From Planctomycetota bacterium (lineage in GTDB: Bacteria > Planctomycetota > Phycisphaerae > Phycisphaerales > SM1A02), in contig RFOC01000070.1 in the NCBI GenBank assembly GCA_009926815.1, positions 1 to 9,507 on the forward strand: a DNA stretch of 9,507 bases. Direction: 5' to 3'. The position numbers were made by a program, and so were the translations under genes. Below the pieces are notes generated by a model. It had not been told where the DNA came from, did not search any database, and saw only the letters and a list, made by a program, of their open reading frames with translations. This document shows positions 1 to 5,981 of this stretch, one piece after another; the stretch's first letter is position 1, and every line of letters begins with the position of its first letter.

Positions 1-1017
1 ATCAAGTTCGCGCTGGGCGAGAACGTGACCCGCCCGCGCGGTCGCTACCCCAACACCCGCATGGGCGTGGAGGCGCTGCTCCGAGACAGCTTCCGCGCGG
101 CACGCGCCTACGCCGCGGAACGGGCGACCTTCGACGCGCTGCCCGCGGACGCGAAGGCCCGTGCCACCCCGCCCCGCCGCGACCTGCAGCTGGACGCGCT
201 GGCCGAGATCCTGGCCGGGAAGCGGCTGGTGCACTGCCACAGCTACCGGCAGGACGAGATCCTCATGCTGCTGCGGCTGGCCGAGGACTTCGGCTTCACG
301 GTGGGCACGCTGCAGCACGTGCTGGAGGGCTACAAGGTGGCCGACGAGATCGCCCGGCACGGCGCCGGGGCCAGCAGCTTCAGCGACTGGTGGGCCTACA
401 AGATGGAGGTGATGGACGCGGTGCCGACCAACGGCTCCCTCATGCGTGACGTGGGCGTGCTGGTCAGCTTCAACAGCGACAGCGACGAGATGGCCCGGCG
501 CATGAACATGGAGGCGGCCAAGGCGGTGAAGTACGGCGACTGCCCGCCCGAGGAGGCGCTCAAGTTCGTCACGCTGAATCCGGCGCGGCAGCTTCGGATC
601 GACGATCGGGTGGGCAGCCTGGAGCCCGGCAAGGACGGCGATTTCGTGATCTGGAGCGGCGATCCGCTGTCAAGCTTCTCGCTGGCCGACAGCACCTGGA
701 TCGAGGGCACCTGCCTGTTCGATCGCGCGAAGGCCACCGCCATGCGCGAGCGCGACATGAAGGCCCGCGCCCGGCTGATCGAGTTGGCCGTGCTCGAGGG
801 CGAGAAGGCCGGTGCGTTGAAGGCCCCTGAACCACCGAAGGAGGCGAAGCCGACCGAGGCGAAACCCACCCTGCTCTCGCGCCTGCTCGACGTGCGGCGT
901 GCAGCGCTCCTGGACGAGGTGGCGCGCGGCCGGGATCCCATGTCGATCGGACCGGGCGACTGCGGATGCGGCGGAAGCGCCGAAGGCTGGAAGATCATGC
1001 TGGAGGAATCGCGATGA
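1..1017 (+). CDS. Amidohydrolase-superfamily protein, 5'-truncated
   Basis: The reading frame is open from base 1 and only the last 338 residues are visible, so the true start and the N-terminal HxH metal site lie outside the window. The first visible residues, around LGEN and then YPNTRMGVE, match a conserved stretch of imidazolonepropionase-like amidohydrolases. Candidate catalytic-barrel residues follow in family order: HCHSYRQDE (visible residues 78-86), QHVLEGYK (His106) and SFNSDSDE, whose Asp160 is the likely metal-binding aspartate. NPARQL and GSLEPGKDGDFVIW are the usual C-terminal beta-sandwich landmarks. After the domain comes a Pro/Glu/Lys-rich linker and a tail containing GDCGCGG, which is not part of the enzyme fold. 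It probably hydrolyses a cyclic amide or peptide-like substrate, but the substrate cannot be read from sequence. The stop overlaps the next start as ATGA, so the two are co-translated. Confidence 0.9.
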   Translation: MKFALGENVTRPRGRYPNTRMGVEALLRDSFRAARAYAAERATFDALPADAKARATPPRRDLQLDALAEILAGKRLVHCHSYRQDEILMLLRLAEDFGFTVGTLQHVLEGYKVADEIARHGAGASSFSDWWAYKMEVMDAVPTNGSLMRDVGVLVSFNSDSDEMARRMNMEAAKAVKYGDCPPEEALKFVTLNPARQLRIDDRVGSLEPGKDGDFVIWSGDPLSSFSLADSTWIEGTCLFDRAKATAMRERDMKARARLIELAVLEGEKAGALKAPEPPKEAKPTEAKPTLLSRLLDVRRAALLDEVARGRDPMSIGPGDCGCGGSAEGWKIMLEESR

Positions 1018-2351
1018 ACCGCTTCGCCACCCTGCTGCCGCTGCTCGTCTCCACCACCGCGCTGGCGCAGAGCGAGATGCCCGCGGCACCGCCGCAGGAG
1101 ACGCCCATCGCCATCGTGAACGCCCGGATCGAGACCGTGGTGCCGGGTGCCGCGTCGATCGAGCGTGGCCACGTGGTCTTCGACCGCGGACGGATCGTGG
1201 CGGTCGGTGCGGGCGAGCCCGTGGGCCTTCCCGCGGGCTGCCAGACCATCGACGCCTCGGGCCTCACGGTGCTGCCTGGCTACATGAACACCGGGAGCCA
1301 GCTTGGGCTGGTGGAGACGCTGCAGGTGCCGGCCACCGATGACCGCGTGGAATTCGGGGCCTATCACCCCGAGATCCGGGCCTGCGTGGCGGTGAACCCG
1401 GACAGCAACCTGATTCCCGTGGCCCGGACCGGCGGCGTGCTCAGCACCTGCCTCTTTCCGCAGGGAGGCGTGGTCGGCGGGCACGCCAGCGTCATGCGGC
1501 TCGATGGCTGGACCAGCGAGGACCAGACGGTCATCCCGCGCACGGGACTGGTGGTCAACTGGCCGGTCACGCAGCCGATCGCGGCTCCATGGATGGACAA
1601 GAGCGTGGAGGACCAGAAGAAGGACGCCGATCGCCAGCTCAAGGAGATCGACCGCTTCTTCGACCAGGCCAGGGCCTGGGTGGATGCCTTCGAGGCCGAC
1701 CCCAGGGGCACGCCGGGAGACCTCCGCTTCCAGAACATGATCGAGGCGATCCGCGGCCGCGAACCGGTGATCTTCCGCGCCAACGCGCCGGGAGCCATCG
1801 AGGGGTGCGTACTGTGGGCGACCCGGCGTGGCCTGAAGCCGGTGATCCATGGGGGTCTGGGGGCCGAGCAGTGCGTGCCGCTGCTGCAGAAGCACCGCGT
1901 GCCCGTGATCGTGGCGGGCGTGCATCGTCTGCCGCGACGCATGGGCGGCGCCATCGACGAGGTCTACCGATTGCCCGCCCAGCTGCACGCCGCGGGCATT
2001 CCCTTCTGCATCGCCACCGACAGCGAGCCCTCCAACGAGCGCCACCTGCCGGACCATGCCGCCACCGCCGTGGCCTACGGGCTGCCGCGCGATGCGGCAC
2101 TGGCGGCCATCACCCGGCAGCCAGCCGTGATCTTCGGGGCCGGCGAGACGCTGGGCACCCTCGAGAAGGGCAAGTCGGCCACCCTGCAGGTGATCAGCGG
2201 CACGCCCATGGAGATGACGGCCGAACCGCTGGTGGCCTTCATCGACGGGCGCCGCGTGGACCTGGGCAACCACCAGACGCGGCTGGACGCGAAGTACCGC
2301 GAGAAGTACTCGCGGATGGGCAAGCTGCCCCCGGCCCTTCGCAAGCCCTGA
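1014..2351 (+). CDS. Secreted amidohydrolase-like protein with degenerate metal site
   Basis: This 445-residue protein starts at the ATG overlapping the previous stop, preceded by a good Shine-Dalgarno (GGAGGA, 6 nt away). An open frame runs further upstream, but this start gives a clean signal peptide, MNRFATLLPLLVSTTALAQS, with a likely cut after ALA. The protein is therefore probably periplasmic. The fold assignment rests on an N-terminal beta-sandwich (IAIVNARIETVVPG), the LPG turn before barrel strand 1, the NPDSNLIPVARTGGV stretch, and the C-terminal GTLEKGKSATLQVISGTP. The usual DxHxH after LPG reads N-T-G-S-Q (residues 92-96), so both strand-1 histidines are absent. An Asp in CIATDSEP remains. 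It may be a non-hydrolytic partner of the upstream enzyme, or use another metal arrangement. Activity is unproven. Confidence 0.88.
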   Translation: MNRFATLLPLLVSTTALAQSEMPAAPPQETPIAIVNARIETVVPGAASIERGHVVFDRGRIVAVGAGEPVGLPAGCQTIDASGLTVLPGYMNTGSQLGLVETLQVPATDDRVEFGAYHPEIRACVAVNPDSNLIPVARTGGVLSTCLFPQGGVVGGHASVMRLDGWTSEDQTVIPRTGLVVNWPVTQPIAAPWMDKSVEDQKKDADRQLKEIDRFFDQARAWVDAFEADPRGTPGDLRFQNMIEAIRGREPVIFRANAPGAIEGCVLWATRRGLKPVIHGGLGAEQCVPLLQKHRVPVIVAGVHRLPRRMGGAIDEVYRLPAQLHAAGIPFCIATDSEPSNERHLPDHAATAVAYGLPRDAALAAITRQPAVIFGAGETLGTLEKGKSATLQVISGTPMEMTAEPLVAFIDGRRVDLGNHQTRLDAKYREKYSRMGKLPPALRKP

Positions 2352-2363
2352 GCCCGGCGCCGC

Positions 2364-2369
2364 TACGCT
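2364..2369 (+). promoter_or_regulatory. Putative -10 element of a leaderless start (helicase)
   Basis: TACGCT fits TAnnnT and ends 7 nt before the GTG start of the helicase gene. No Shine-Dalgarno lies in between and no convincing -35 is visible. The spacing would place the transcript start at or next to the start codon. Confidence 0.45.
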
Positions 2370-2376
2370 TGGTCTC

Positions 2377-3738
2377 GTGAGCGGCTTCGAGCAACTTGGC
2401 GTGGACGAACTGCTGCTGCCCGGCCTTCGCCGACGGGGCATCCGCGCGCCCACGGCCGTCCAGGCGGGCACGCTGGCCGAGGCGCATGCGGGCCGCGACG
2501 TGGTGGCCGTGGCTCCCACGGGCAGCGGCAAGACGCTGGCCTTCCTGCTGCCGATCGCCAGGAAGTTGCGGGCCGAACCTCCGGCGCGCGTCCGTGGCGG
2601 CGCGGTGGACGCCATGCAGCGGCTGCGTGCGGTGGTGCTTGCGCCCACGCGTGAACTGGCCCAGCAGATCGGGCGCGAGGCCGAATCGCTGCTCGGTGGC
2701 ACGGTGCTCCGGGTGACCGTGGCCTACGGCAAGTCCGCCATCAGCCCCCAGATCCAGTCCATCCGCAAGGGCACCGACGTGCTGGTGGCCACGCCGGGCC
2801 GGCTCCGCGAGCTGCTGGACGCCGACGCCTGCTCGCTCGCGTGGCTGCGCTTCCTGGTGATCGACGAGGCCGACCGCATGCTGGACATGGGTTTCCTGCC
2901 GCAGGTGAAGGCCATCGCCGACCGCTGTCCCACGGAGCGACAGACGCTGCTCTACACCGCGACGCTGCCCAAGGCCGTGGAGGAACTCGCGCGCACGCTG
3001 GTCCGAGAGCCGCTGCGATTCGGGGAGCGGTCCACCGCGGCGCGCGCCGAACCGGTCGCCTTCGGCGTGGAGGATCGCGGCAAGACCCACCTGCTGCTGC
3101 ACCTGCTGAAGGAGCCTTCCCGCACTGGCGTGCTGGTGTTCGTGCGCACGCGCCGCCGGGCCGGATGGGTGGCGGAGGCGCTGCATCGCAACGGCATCCG
3201 CACGGGAAGCCTGCACGGCGACCGATCGCAGAAGCAGCGCGAGGCGGCGCTGGCGGGCGTGTCCGAGGGCCGACTGCGCGTGCTGGTGGCCACCGACGTG
3301 GCGGCCCGGGGACTGCACGTGCCCGCCCTGCGATGCGTGGTGAACTACGACATGCCCCTGGTGGACCAGGACCTGGTGCATCGGCTGGGCCGTGCGGGTC
3401 ATGGTGATGCCGACTTCGCCGAGGCCTTCGCCTTCGTCGCCCCGGACGACCAGGACCGCTGGAGGCGTCTGGCCCGGAACTGCGAGATCGATCCGCGACT
3501 CAAGCCGCTGCCCGAGGATGCCCTTCCTGCGGAGGTCCGCCGTCCCTCCACACAGCCGCCCGAGGCCAGGCGCCGCGCGACCGCCCGGCAGCAGAAGCGG
3601 GAGCGTCTGGAGCGGGTGGAAGCGTTCCGCAAGCGCCGCGACGAGCAGGCGGCGCAGCGTGGACGACTGCGCGGCAAGCAGTCGGCCAAGCCGATCGCCA
3701 GCGGATCGCGACCCGGCAAGGGCGCTCGAAAGTCATGA
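2377..3738 (+). CDS. DEAD-box ATP-dependent RNA helicase (RhlE-like)
   Basis: This 453-residue protein unwinds or remodels RNA using ATP, acting in the cytoplasm on mRNA decay or ribosome assembly. Motifs appear in order: Q motif (F4 and APTAVQ ending at Q29), motif I APTGSGKT (46-53), Ia PTRELAQQ (90-97), Ib TPGR (139-142), II DEAD (163-166), III YTAT (193-196, usually SAT), IV VLVFVRT (252-258), V ATDVAARG (305-312) and VI HRLGRAGH (335-342). The last Arg of motif VI is His342. A basic tail from about residue 390 resembles RhlE-type RNA-binding tails. The GTG start was chosen because it gives the expected N-terminus (SGFEQLG) just before the Q motif. The gene lies 25 bp after the amidohydrolase stop and overlaps the next gene by ATGA. 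The exact subfamily (RhlE, RhlB or other) is not certain. Confidence 0.95.
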   Translation: MSGFEQLGVDELLLPGLRRRGIRAPTAVQAGTLAEAHAGRDVVAVAPTGSGKTLAFLLPIARKLRAEPPARVRGGAVDAMQRLRAVVLAPTRELAQQIGREAESLLGGTVLRVTVAYGKSAISPQIQSIRKGTDVLVATPGRLRELLDADACSLAWLRFLVIDEADRMLDMGFLPQVKAIADRCPTERQTLLYTATLPKAVEELARTLVREPLRFGERSTAARAEPVAFGVEDRGKTHLLLHLLKEPSRTGVLVFVRTRRRAGWVAEALHRNGIRTGSLHGDRSQKQREAALAGVSEGRLRVLVATDVAARGLHVPALRCVVNYDMPLVDQDLVHRLGRAGHGDADFAEAFAFVAPDDQDRWRRLARNCEIDPRLKPLPEDALPAEVRRPSTQPPEARRRATARQQKRERLERVEAFRKRRDEQAAQRGRLRGKQSAKPIASGSRPGKGARKS

Positions 3739-4334
3739 GACGAGCACTCGTCTGGGGCCTGCAGGTGGCCCTGGCCGCATCGCTTGGCACGGCCATGGCG
3801 CTCTTCCTGGCCGCCGCCTGCCTGATGGCGAATCTGGGCCGCGGCACGCTGCCCTCGGACACCTGGTTCCAGCAGGGACGGCTGCCGTGGATGGTGGCCC
3901 AGACCCGCGGCGTGGGCACCTGGTGGGTGAACGCCGTTCGAACCAGCGCTCCATTGCTGGGCGAGGCACCCGAGGACTTCCGCCCCCCGGCGTGGGCCTT
4001 TCAGCTCTGGGGCCCCGTGGATGGCCTGCCGGCGAACGCGCGAATGGCTGCGCTCGCCGGTGGCTTCCCGCTGCCCGCCATGGGTCGCGGATGGATCACC
4101 ACCGATGTCCGGGAGATCTTCCCGCCGGCCGCCGACATGGACCTGACCGGGTCGGTCATGGACATGGGACGCGATCGATTCACCGATGGAGGCTGGGATC
4201 GGATCCGGGCGCTGCCCCTGGGCCTGATGGTGGATGCGGCGCCGTGGGCCGCGCTGTCGCTCTGGCTGATGCGGCGAAGATCCCGGCTCAGTCCGCCGGC
4301 AGCAGCGGCACCACCCACTGCACCAGCACGATGA
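3735..4334 (+). CDS. Two-span membrane protein, function unknown
   Basis: This 199-residue protein starts at the ATG overlapping the helicase stop (ATGA), so translation is probably coupled; only a weak AAGGG lies upstream. A hydrophobic helix spans roughly residues 7-33 and a second roughly 157-178 (LPLGLMVDAAPWAALSLWLM), followed by RRR and a Pro/Ala-rich tail. The roughly 120 residues between the helices are rich in Trp, Gly and Pro and probably face the periplasm. This layout resembles small membrane proteins common in planctomycetes that end in a Pro-led helix, but no named family was recognised. The link to the helicase looks positional, not functional. Its last 47 bp overlap the end of the convergent gene on the other strand. 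Confidence 0.75.
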   Translation: MRRALVWGLQVALAASLGTAMALFLAAACLMANLGRGTLPSDTWFQQGRLPWMVAQTRGVGTWWVNAVRTSAPLLGEAPEDFRPPAWAFQLWGPVDGLPANARMAALAGGFPLPAMGRGWITTDVREIFPPAADMDLTGSVMDMGRDRFTDGGWDRIRALPLGLMVDAAPWAALSLWLMRRRSRLSPPAAAAPPTAPAR

Positions 4335-4536
4335 GGCCCACGGCCAGGGCAAGCATGCCCAGCAGCACCTGTCCGGTCATCCACGCCACCTCGCGCCAGT
4401 AGCGATCGAGCGAGGGAAGACGGATCGCCTTCCAGATCACGCTCACCAGCGCCACCATGGGCACGATCCAGGCCCACCACCAGTGCATGGCTCCGGGCAT
4501 GGGCTGCAGGAAGGGCATCCACGCGAGCATGGACAT
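4288..4536 (-). CDS. Small two-span membrane protein (82 aa)
   Basis: This 82-residue protein starts at an ATG whose A is also the last base of the upstream gene's TGA (TGATG). A strong GGAGGG Shine-Dalgarno lies about 9 nt before it. Two hydrophobic segments are clear: roughly residues 16-36, rich in Trp (MHWWWAWIVPMVALVSVIW), and roughly 53-78 (MTGQVLLGMLALAVGLIVLV and onward). A basic, amphipathic stretch between them, RLPSLDRYWREVAW, probably forms a cytoplasmic loop. No catalytic residues are recognisable. The coupled start and shared membrane character suggest that it works with the DUF6677-like protein encoded just upstream. The 3' end overlaps the convergent plus-strand gene by 47 bp. 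Confidence 0.8.
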   Translation of the reverse strand: MSMLAWMPFLQPMPGAMHWWWAWIVPMVALVSVIWKAIRLPSLDRYWREVAWMTGQVLLGMLALAVGLIVLVQWVVPLLPAD

Positions 4537-4982
4537 CAGCCATCCCTCCGCTGGCCGCGCAGGGCATCCAGCACCGCCGTCACGTTCATCAGGCCGGCCA
4601 TGGCCGTGAAGAGCGTGCCGACGCCCTCGATGGCCCCGACGCCCTTGAAGGTGCTGATGGGCACCGTGGAACCATCGGGCTGCATGGTGTTGAGCAGCTC
4701 GCCCACTCGGCCGCTCTTGACCAGGAAGGCGTTCAGGGCATCCGTGGCGAAGGCCAGGGGGCCGGCTCCGGCCTGGGCCAGGAACCAGAGAAAATCCTCT
4801 CGGCGGTCCACGCAATCCACGCCACTGACCAGCACCCCGAGCAGGAACATGCCCAGCACGCCCAGCATGACCATCCACCCGCGGCGGATCTCGCCATTTC
4901 GCATGTGCCCCAGACCGGGCAGCACCCAGGCCAGGGCCGCGGAGACGGGCTGCAGAGGGCGTTCTTCAGGGTCGTCGTGCAT
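4536..4982 (-). CDS. DUF6677-like membrane protein
   Basis: This 148-residue protein carries an N-terminal ALAWVLPGLGHMRNGEIRRGW stretch (residues 16-36), close to the 'LAWL-PGLGH-Y-G---RG' signature I associate with DUF6677, a family seen mostly in planctomycetes. Function is unknown. Predicted membrane segments are roughly residues 13-26 and 37-55, with a hydrophobic C-terminal segment near 118-141. The middle part (56-115) is polar and probably exported. The start is an ATG with an AGGAG about 12 nt upstream, slightly far. It is the first gene of a two-gene unit with the 82-residue membrane protein, and diverges from the gene at 5070. The DUF number is recalled, not searched. Confidence 0.8.
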   Translation of the reverse strand: MHDDPEERPLQPVSAALAWVLPGLGHMRNGEIRRGWMVMLGVLGMFLLGVLVSGVDCVDRREDFLWFLAQAGAGPLAFATDALNAFLVKSGRVGELLNTMQPDGSTVPISTFKGVGAIEGVGTLFTAMAGLMNVTAVLDALRGQRRDG

Positions 4983-5010
4983 GGTGGAACAGGCGCTCCT
5001 GAGGGCCTGC

Positions 5011-5019
5011 TAGAGTGTA
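5011..5019. promoter_or_regulatory. Putative overlapping divergent -10 elements
   Basis: The 9-mer TAGAGTGTA contains TAGAGT on the plus strand (5011-5016) and TACACT on the minus strand (5019-5014). Both fit TAnnnT. It lies in the 87-bp gap between the divergent starts at 4982 and 5070. The leaders would be about 25-50 nt, consistent with the recognisable ribosome-binding sequences on both sides. No clear -35 was found. Confidence 0.4.
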
Positions 5020-5069
5020 ATGCGACCGGAGCGGTGAACCGGCCTTCCACCCTTCACGAACGAGGCCTC

Positions 5070-5474
5070 ATGGAACAGCAGAACAACCCTCCGCACGCAC
5101 AGCCACCCCTGGGTCATGGCGAGGTGATCGATCGCCGCACGGGCATCGATCGCCGCCTCATCCAGCCCCCCACCGCCACCAACCTGGAGCGCCGTCGGGG
5201 ACCGGGCCGCCGCCTGACCGACTTCGTGAAGAGCGCCGAGGAAGGCGAGATGAACAGGGAGCAGTTCCTGTTCCTGATGGCCATCGACGCCTTCAAGCGG
5301 GTGAACCACAAGACGTTCCCCACCTGGACGGACGTGCTGGAGATCATCCGAAAGCTGGGCTACCGCAAGACCATGTCGAGCGAGCTGAAGCTGGGCCCGC
5401 GGGCCAACGACTGGACCGAGAAGCCGGACGCCCCGGCCGGCGTGCACAAGCCCGCCCCCAAGCGCGAGGAGTGA
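5070..5474 (+). CDS. Conserved hypothetical protein with Arg-pair motifs
   Basis: This 134-residue soluble protein starts at an ATG preceded by GAGG 5 nt away. The frame stays open further upstream, but that extension would cross the divergent promoter region and reads as low-complexity shadow, so the ATG is preferred. The N-terminal third is polar and holds three Arg-pair motifs: VIDRRTGIDRR, then ERRRGPGRR. The second half, from MNREQFLFLMAIDAFKR through TWTDVLEIIRKLGYRK, looks like a compact helical domain that I recall as conserved in planctomycetes without an assigned role. The C-terminus is Pro/Lys-rich. It has no membrane segment or signal peptide. Nucleic-acid or ribosome association is conceivable from the charge but is only a guess. 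It converges on the ferredoxin gene, leaving 45 bp between stops. Confidence 0.8.
   Translation: MEQQNNPPHAQPPLGHGEVIDRRTGIDRRLIQPPTATNLERRRGPGRRLTDFVKSAEEGEMNREQFLFLMAIDAFKRVNHKTFPTWTDVLEIIRKLGYRKTMSSELKLGPRANDWTEKPDAPAGVHKPAPKREE
5127..5156 (+). repeat. 12-bp direct repeat inside a coding region
   Basis: ATCGATCGCCGC occurs at 5127-5138 and again at 5145-5156, with an 18-nt period. Both copies encode Ile-Asp-Arg-Arg in the same frame, so the repeat reflects a duplicated six-residue unit at the protein level. Confidence 0.75.
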
Positions 5475-5519
5475 CCTCGGCCCGGCGGGACGGCCCCCGC
5501 TCCGCATTTCTCGGGGAAA

Positions 5520-5786
5520 TCAGGCCTTCTTCTTGTACCAGTCGGCGTTGATCTGGATGTACTTCTTCCACTCTTCCGGCAGGTCCTCGCCCGGGAAGAT
5601 GGCCCGCACCGGGCACTCGTCCACGCACAGGCCGCAGTCGATGCAGGTGTCCGGGTCGATGTAGAGCTGGGTGGCCTCGGTGAAGGTGCCCTCGCCCTTG
5701 GTCGGGTGAATGCAGTCGACGGGGCACACCTCCACGCAGGAGGCGTCCTTGGTTCCAATGCAGGGTTCGGCGATGACGTGGGCCAT
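5520..5786 (-). CDS. fdxA: Seven-iron ferredoxin [3Fe-4S][4Fe-4S]
   Basis: This 88-residue cytoplasmic electron carrier has eight cysteines: C9, C17, C21, C25, C48, C51, C54 and C58. The pattern matches FdI-type seven-iron ferredoxins such as those of Azotobacter and Thermus. By analogy C9, C17 and C58 hold the [3Fe-4S] cluster and C21, C48, C51 and C54 the [4Fe-4S] cluster; C25 is the extra cysteine. Position 12 is Thr, as expected when the first site keeps only three ligands. The stretch between C25 and C48 seems about eight residues longer than in the Thermus protein. The C-terminal EEWKKYIQINADWYKKK resembles the usual helical tail. AAGGA lies 9 nt before the ATG. It is transcribed alone, downstream of the Lys-rich microgene's terminator. 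Confidence 0.95.
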   Translation of the reverse strand: MAHVIAEPCIGTKDASCVEVCPVDCIHPTKGEGTFTEATQLYIDPDTCIDCGLCVDECPVRAIFPGEDLPEEWKKYIQINADWYKKKA

Positions 5787-5810
5787 GTTCGTGGGTCCTT
5801 GGAGGGGGAA

Positions 5811-5816
5811 ATCCTA
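5811..5816 (-). promoter_or_regulatory. Putative -10 element for the ferredoxin gene
   Basis: TAGGAT on the minus strand, 24 nt before the ferredoxin ATG, would give a short leader containing AAGGA. It lies just downstream of the intrinsic terminator, as expected for a new transcription unit. No good -35 was identified. Confidence 0.4.
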
Positions 5817-5844
5817 CCGATGCCGGGCCGATGGCTCCACCCCC

Positions 5845-5882
5845 AAAAACCATCGAAGCCGGCACGAGGCCGGCTTCGATGG
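5845..5882 (-). terminator. Intrinsic terminator of the Lys-rich microgene
   Basis: A perfect 13-bp inverted repeat pairs 5850-5862 with 5870-5882 around a 7-nt loop. Read on the minus strand it is followed at once by TTTTT (5849-5845). The plus strand has no T-tract after the hairpin, so termination is directed leftward. The stem begins 24 nt after the stop codon of the 18-residue gene. Confidence 0.85.
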
Positions 5883-5906
5883 GACTGTTCGATACGACTG
5901 CTGAGG

Positions 5907-5963
5907 TCAGCGCGACTTCTTCTTCGCTGCCTTCTTCTTCGCAGCCTTCTTCTTCTTGGCCAT
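5907..5963 (-). CDS. 18-residue Lys/Ala-rich micro-protein
   Basis: The predicted product is MAKKKKAAKKKAAKKKSR: 10 of 18 residues are Lys, in an AAKKK repeat like the tails of histone H1-like bacterial proteins. All ten Lys codons are AAG, but the five Ala codons vary (GCC, GCT, GCG, GCA, GCG), which argues for selection on the peptide and against simple DNA repeat expansion. A strong Shine-Dalgarno, GAGGAG, lies 7 nt before the ATG, and an intrinsic terminator follows. Possible roles are a nucleic-acid-binding peptide, a leader peptide that senses lysyl-tRNA, or a by-product of a small RNA. The frame is too short for length-based gene calling, so the evidence is its signals. No homology search was possible. 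Confidence 0.6.
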   Translation of the reverse strand: MAKKKKAAKKKAAKKKSR

Positions 5964-5970
5964 TGGATGG

Positions 5971-5976
5971 CTCCTC
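5971..5976 (-). promoter_or_regulatory. Strong ribosome-binding site of the microgene
   Basis: GAGGAG on the minus strand, 7 nt from the ATG at 5963, is one of the best Shine-Dalgarno sequences in the window. It is the main reason to treat the 18-codon frame as translated. It sits 5 nt after the end of the predicted pseudoknot, so folding could control ribosome access. Confidence 0.65.
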
Positions 5977-5981
5977 TGTTG

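Noticed and set aside
2349..2376. Terminator between the second amidohydrolase and the helicase
   Set aside because: The 25-bp gap has no stable hairpin with a T-tract; only a promoter-like hexamer is visible.
396..2702. 768-residue open frame on the minus strand
   Set aside because: It runs opposite two well-supported amidohydrolase genes and the helicase start. Its product is low-complexity and Arg/Gly/His-rich with no recognisable domain, as expected from the antisense of GC-rich codons.
4905..5069. Upstream in-frame extension of the 5070 gene
   Set aside because: It would cross the divergent promoter region and part of the opposite gene, and its residues show no conserved pattern. The ATG at 5070 has a ribosome-binding sequence.
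5475..5519. Possible two-way terminator between the convergent 5070 gene and the ferredoxin
   Set aside because: ATTTC/GAAAT and CCCCG/CGGGG repeats can pair, but the stems are only 5 bp and there is no run of T on either side, so support is too weak.
5907..5963. Classic attenuator leader peptide for dapB
   Set aside because: The peptide gene is on the opposite strand and is read away from dapB, so ribosome stalling on it cannot directly control dapB transcription.
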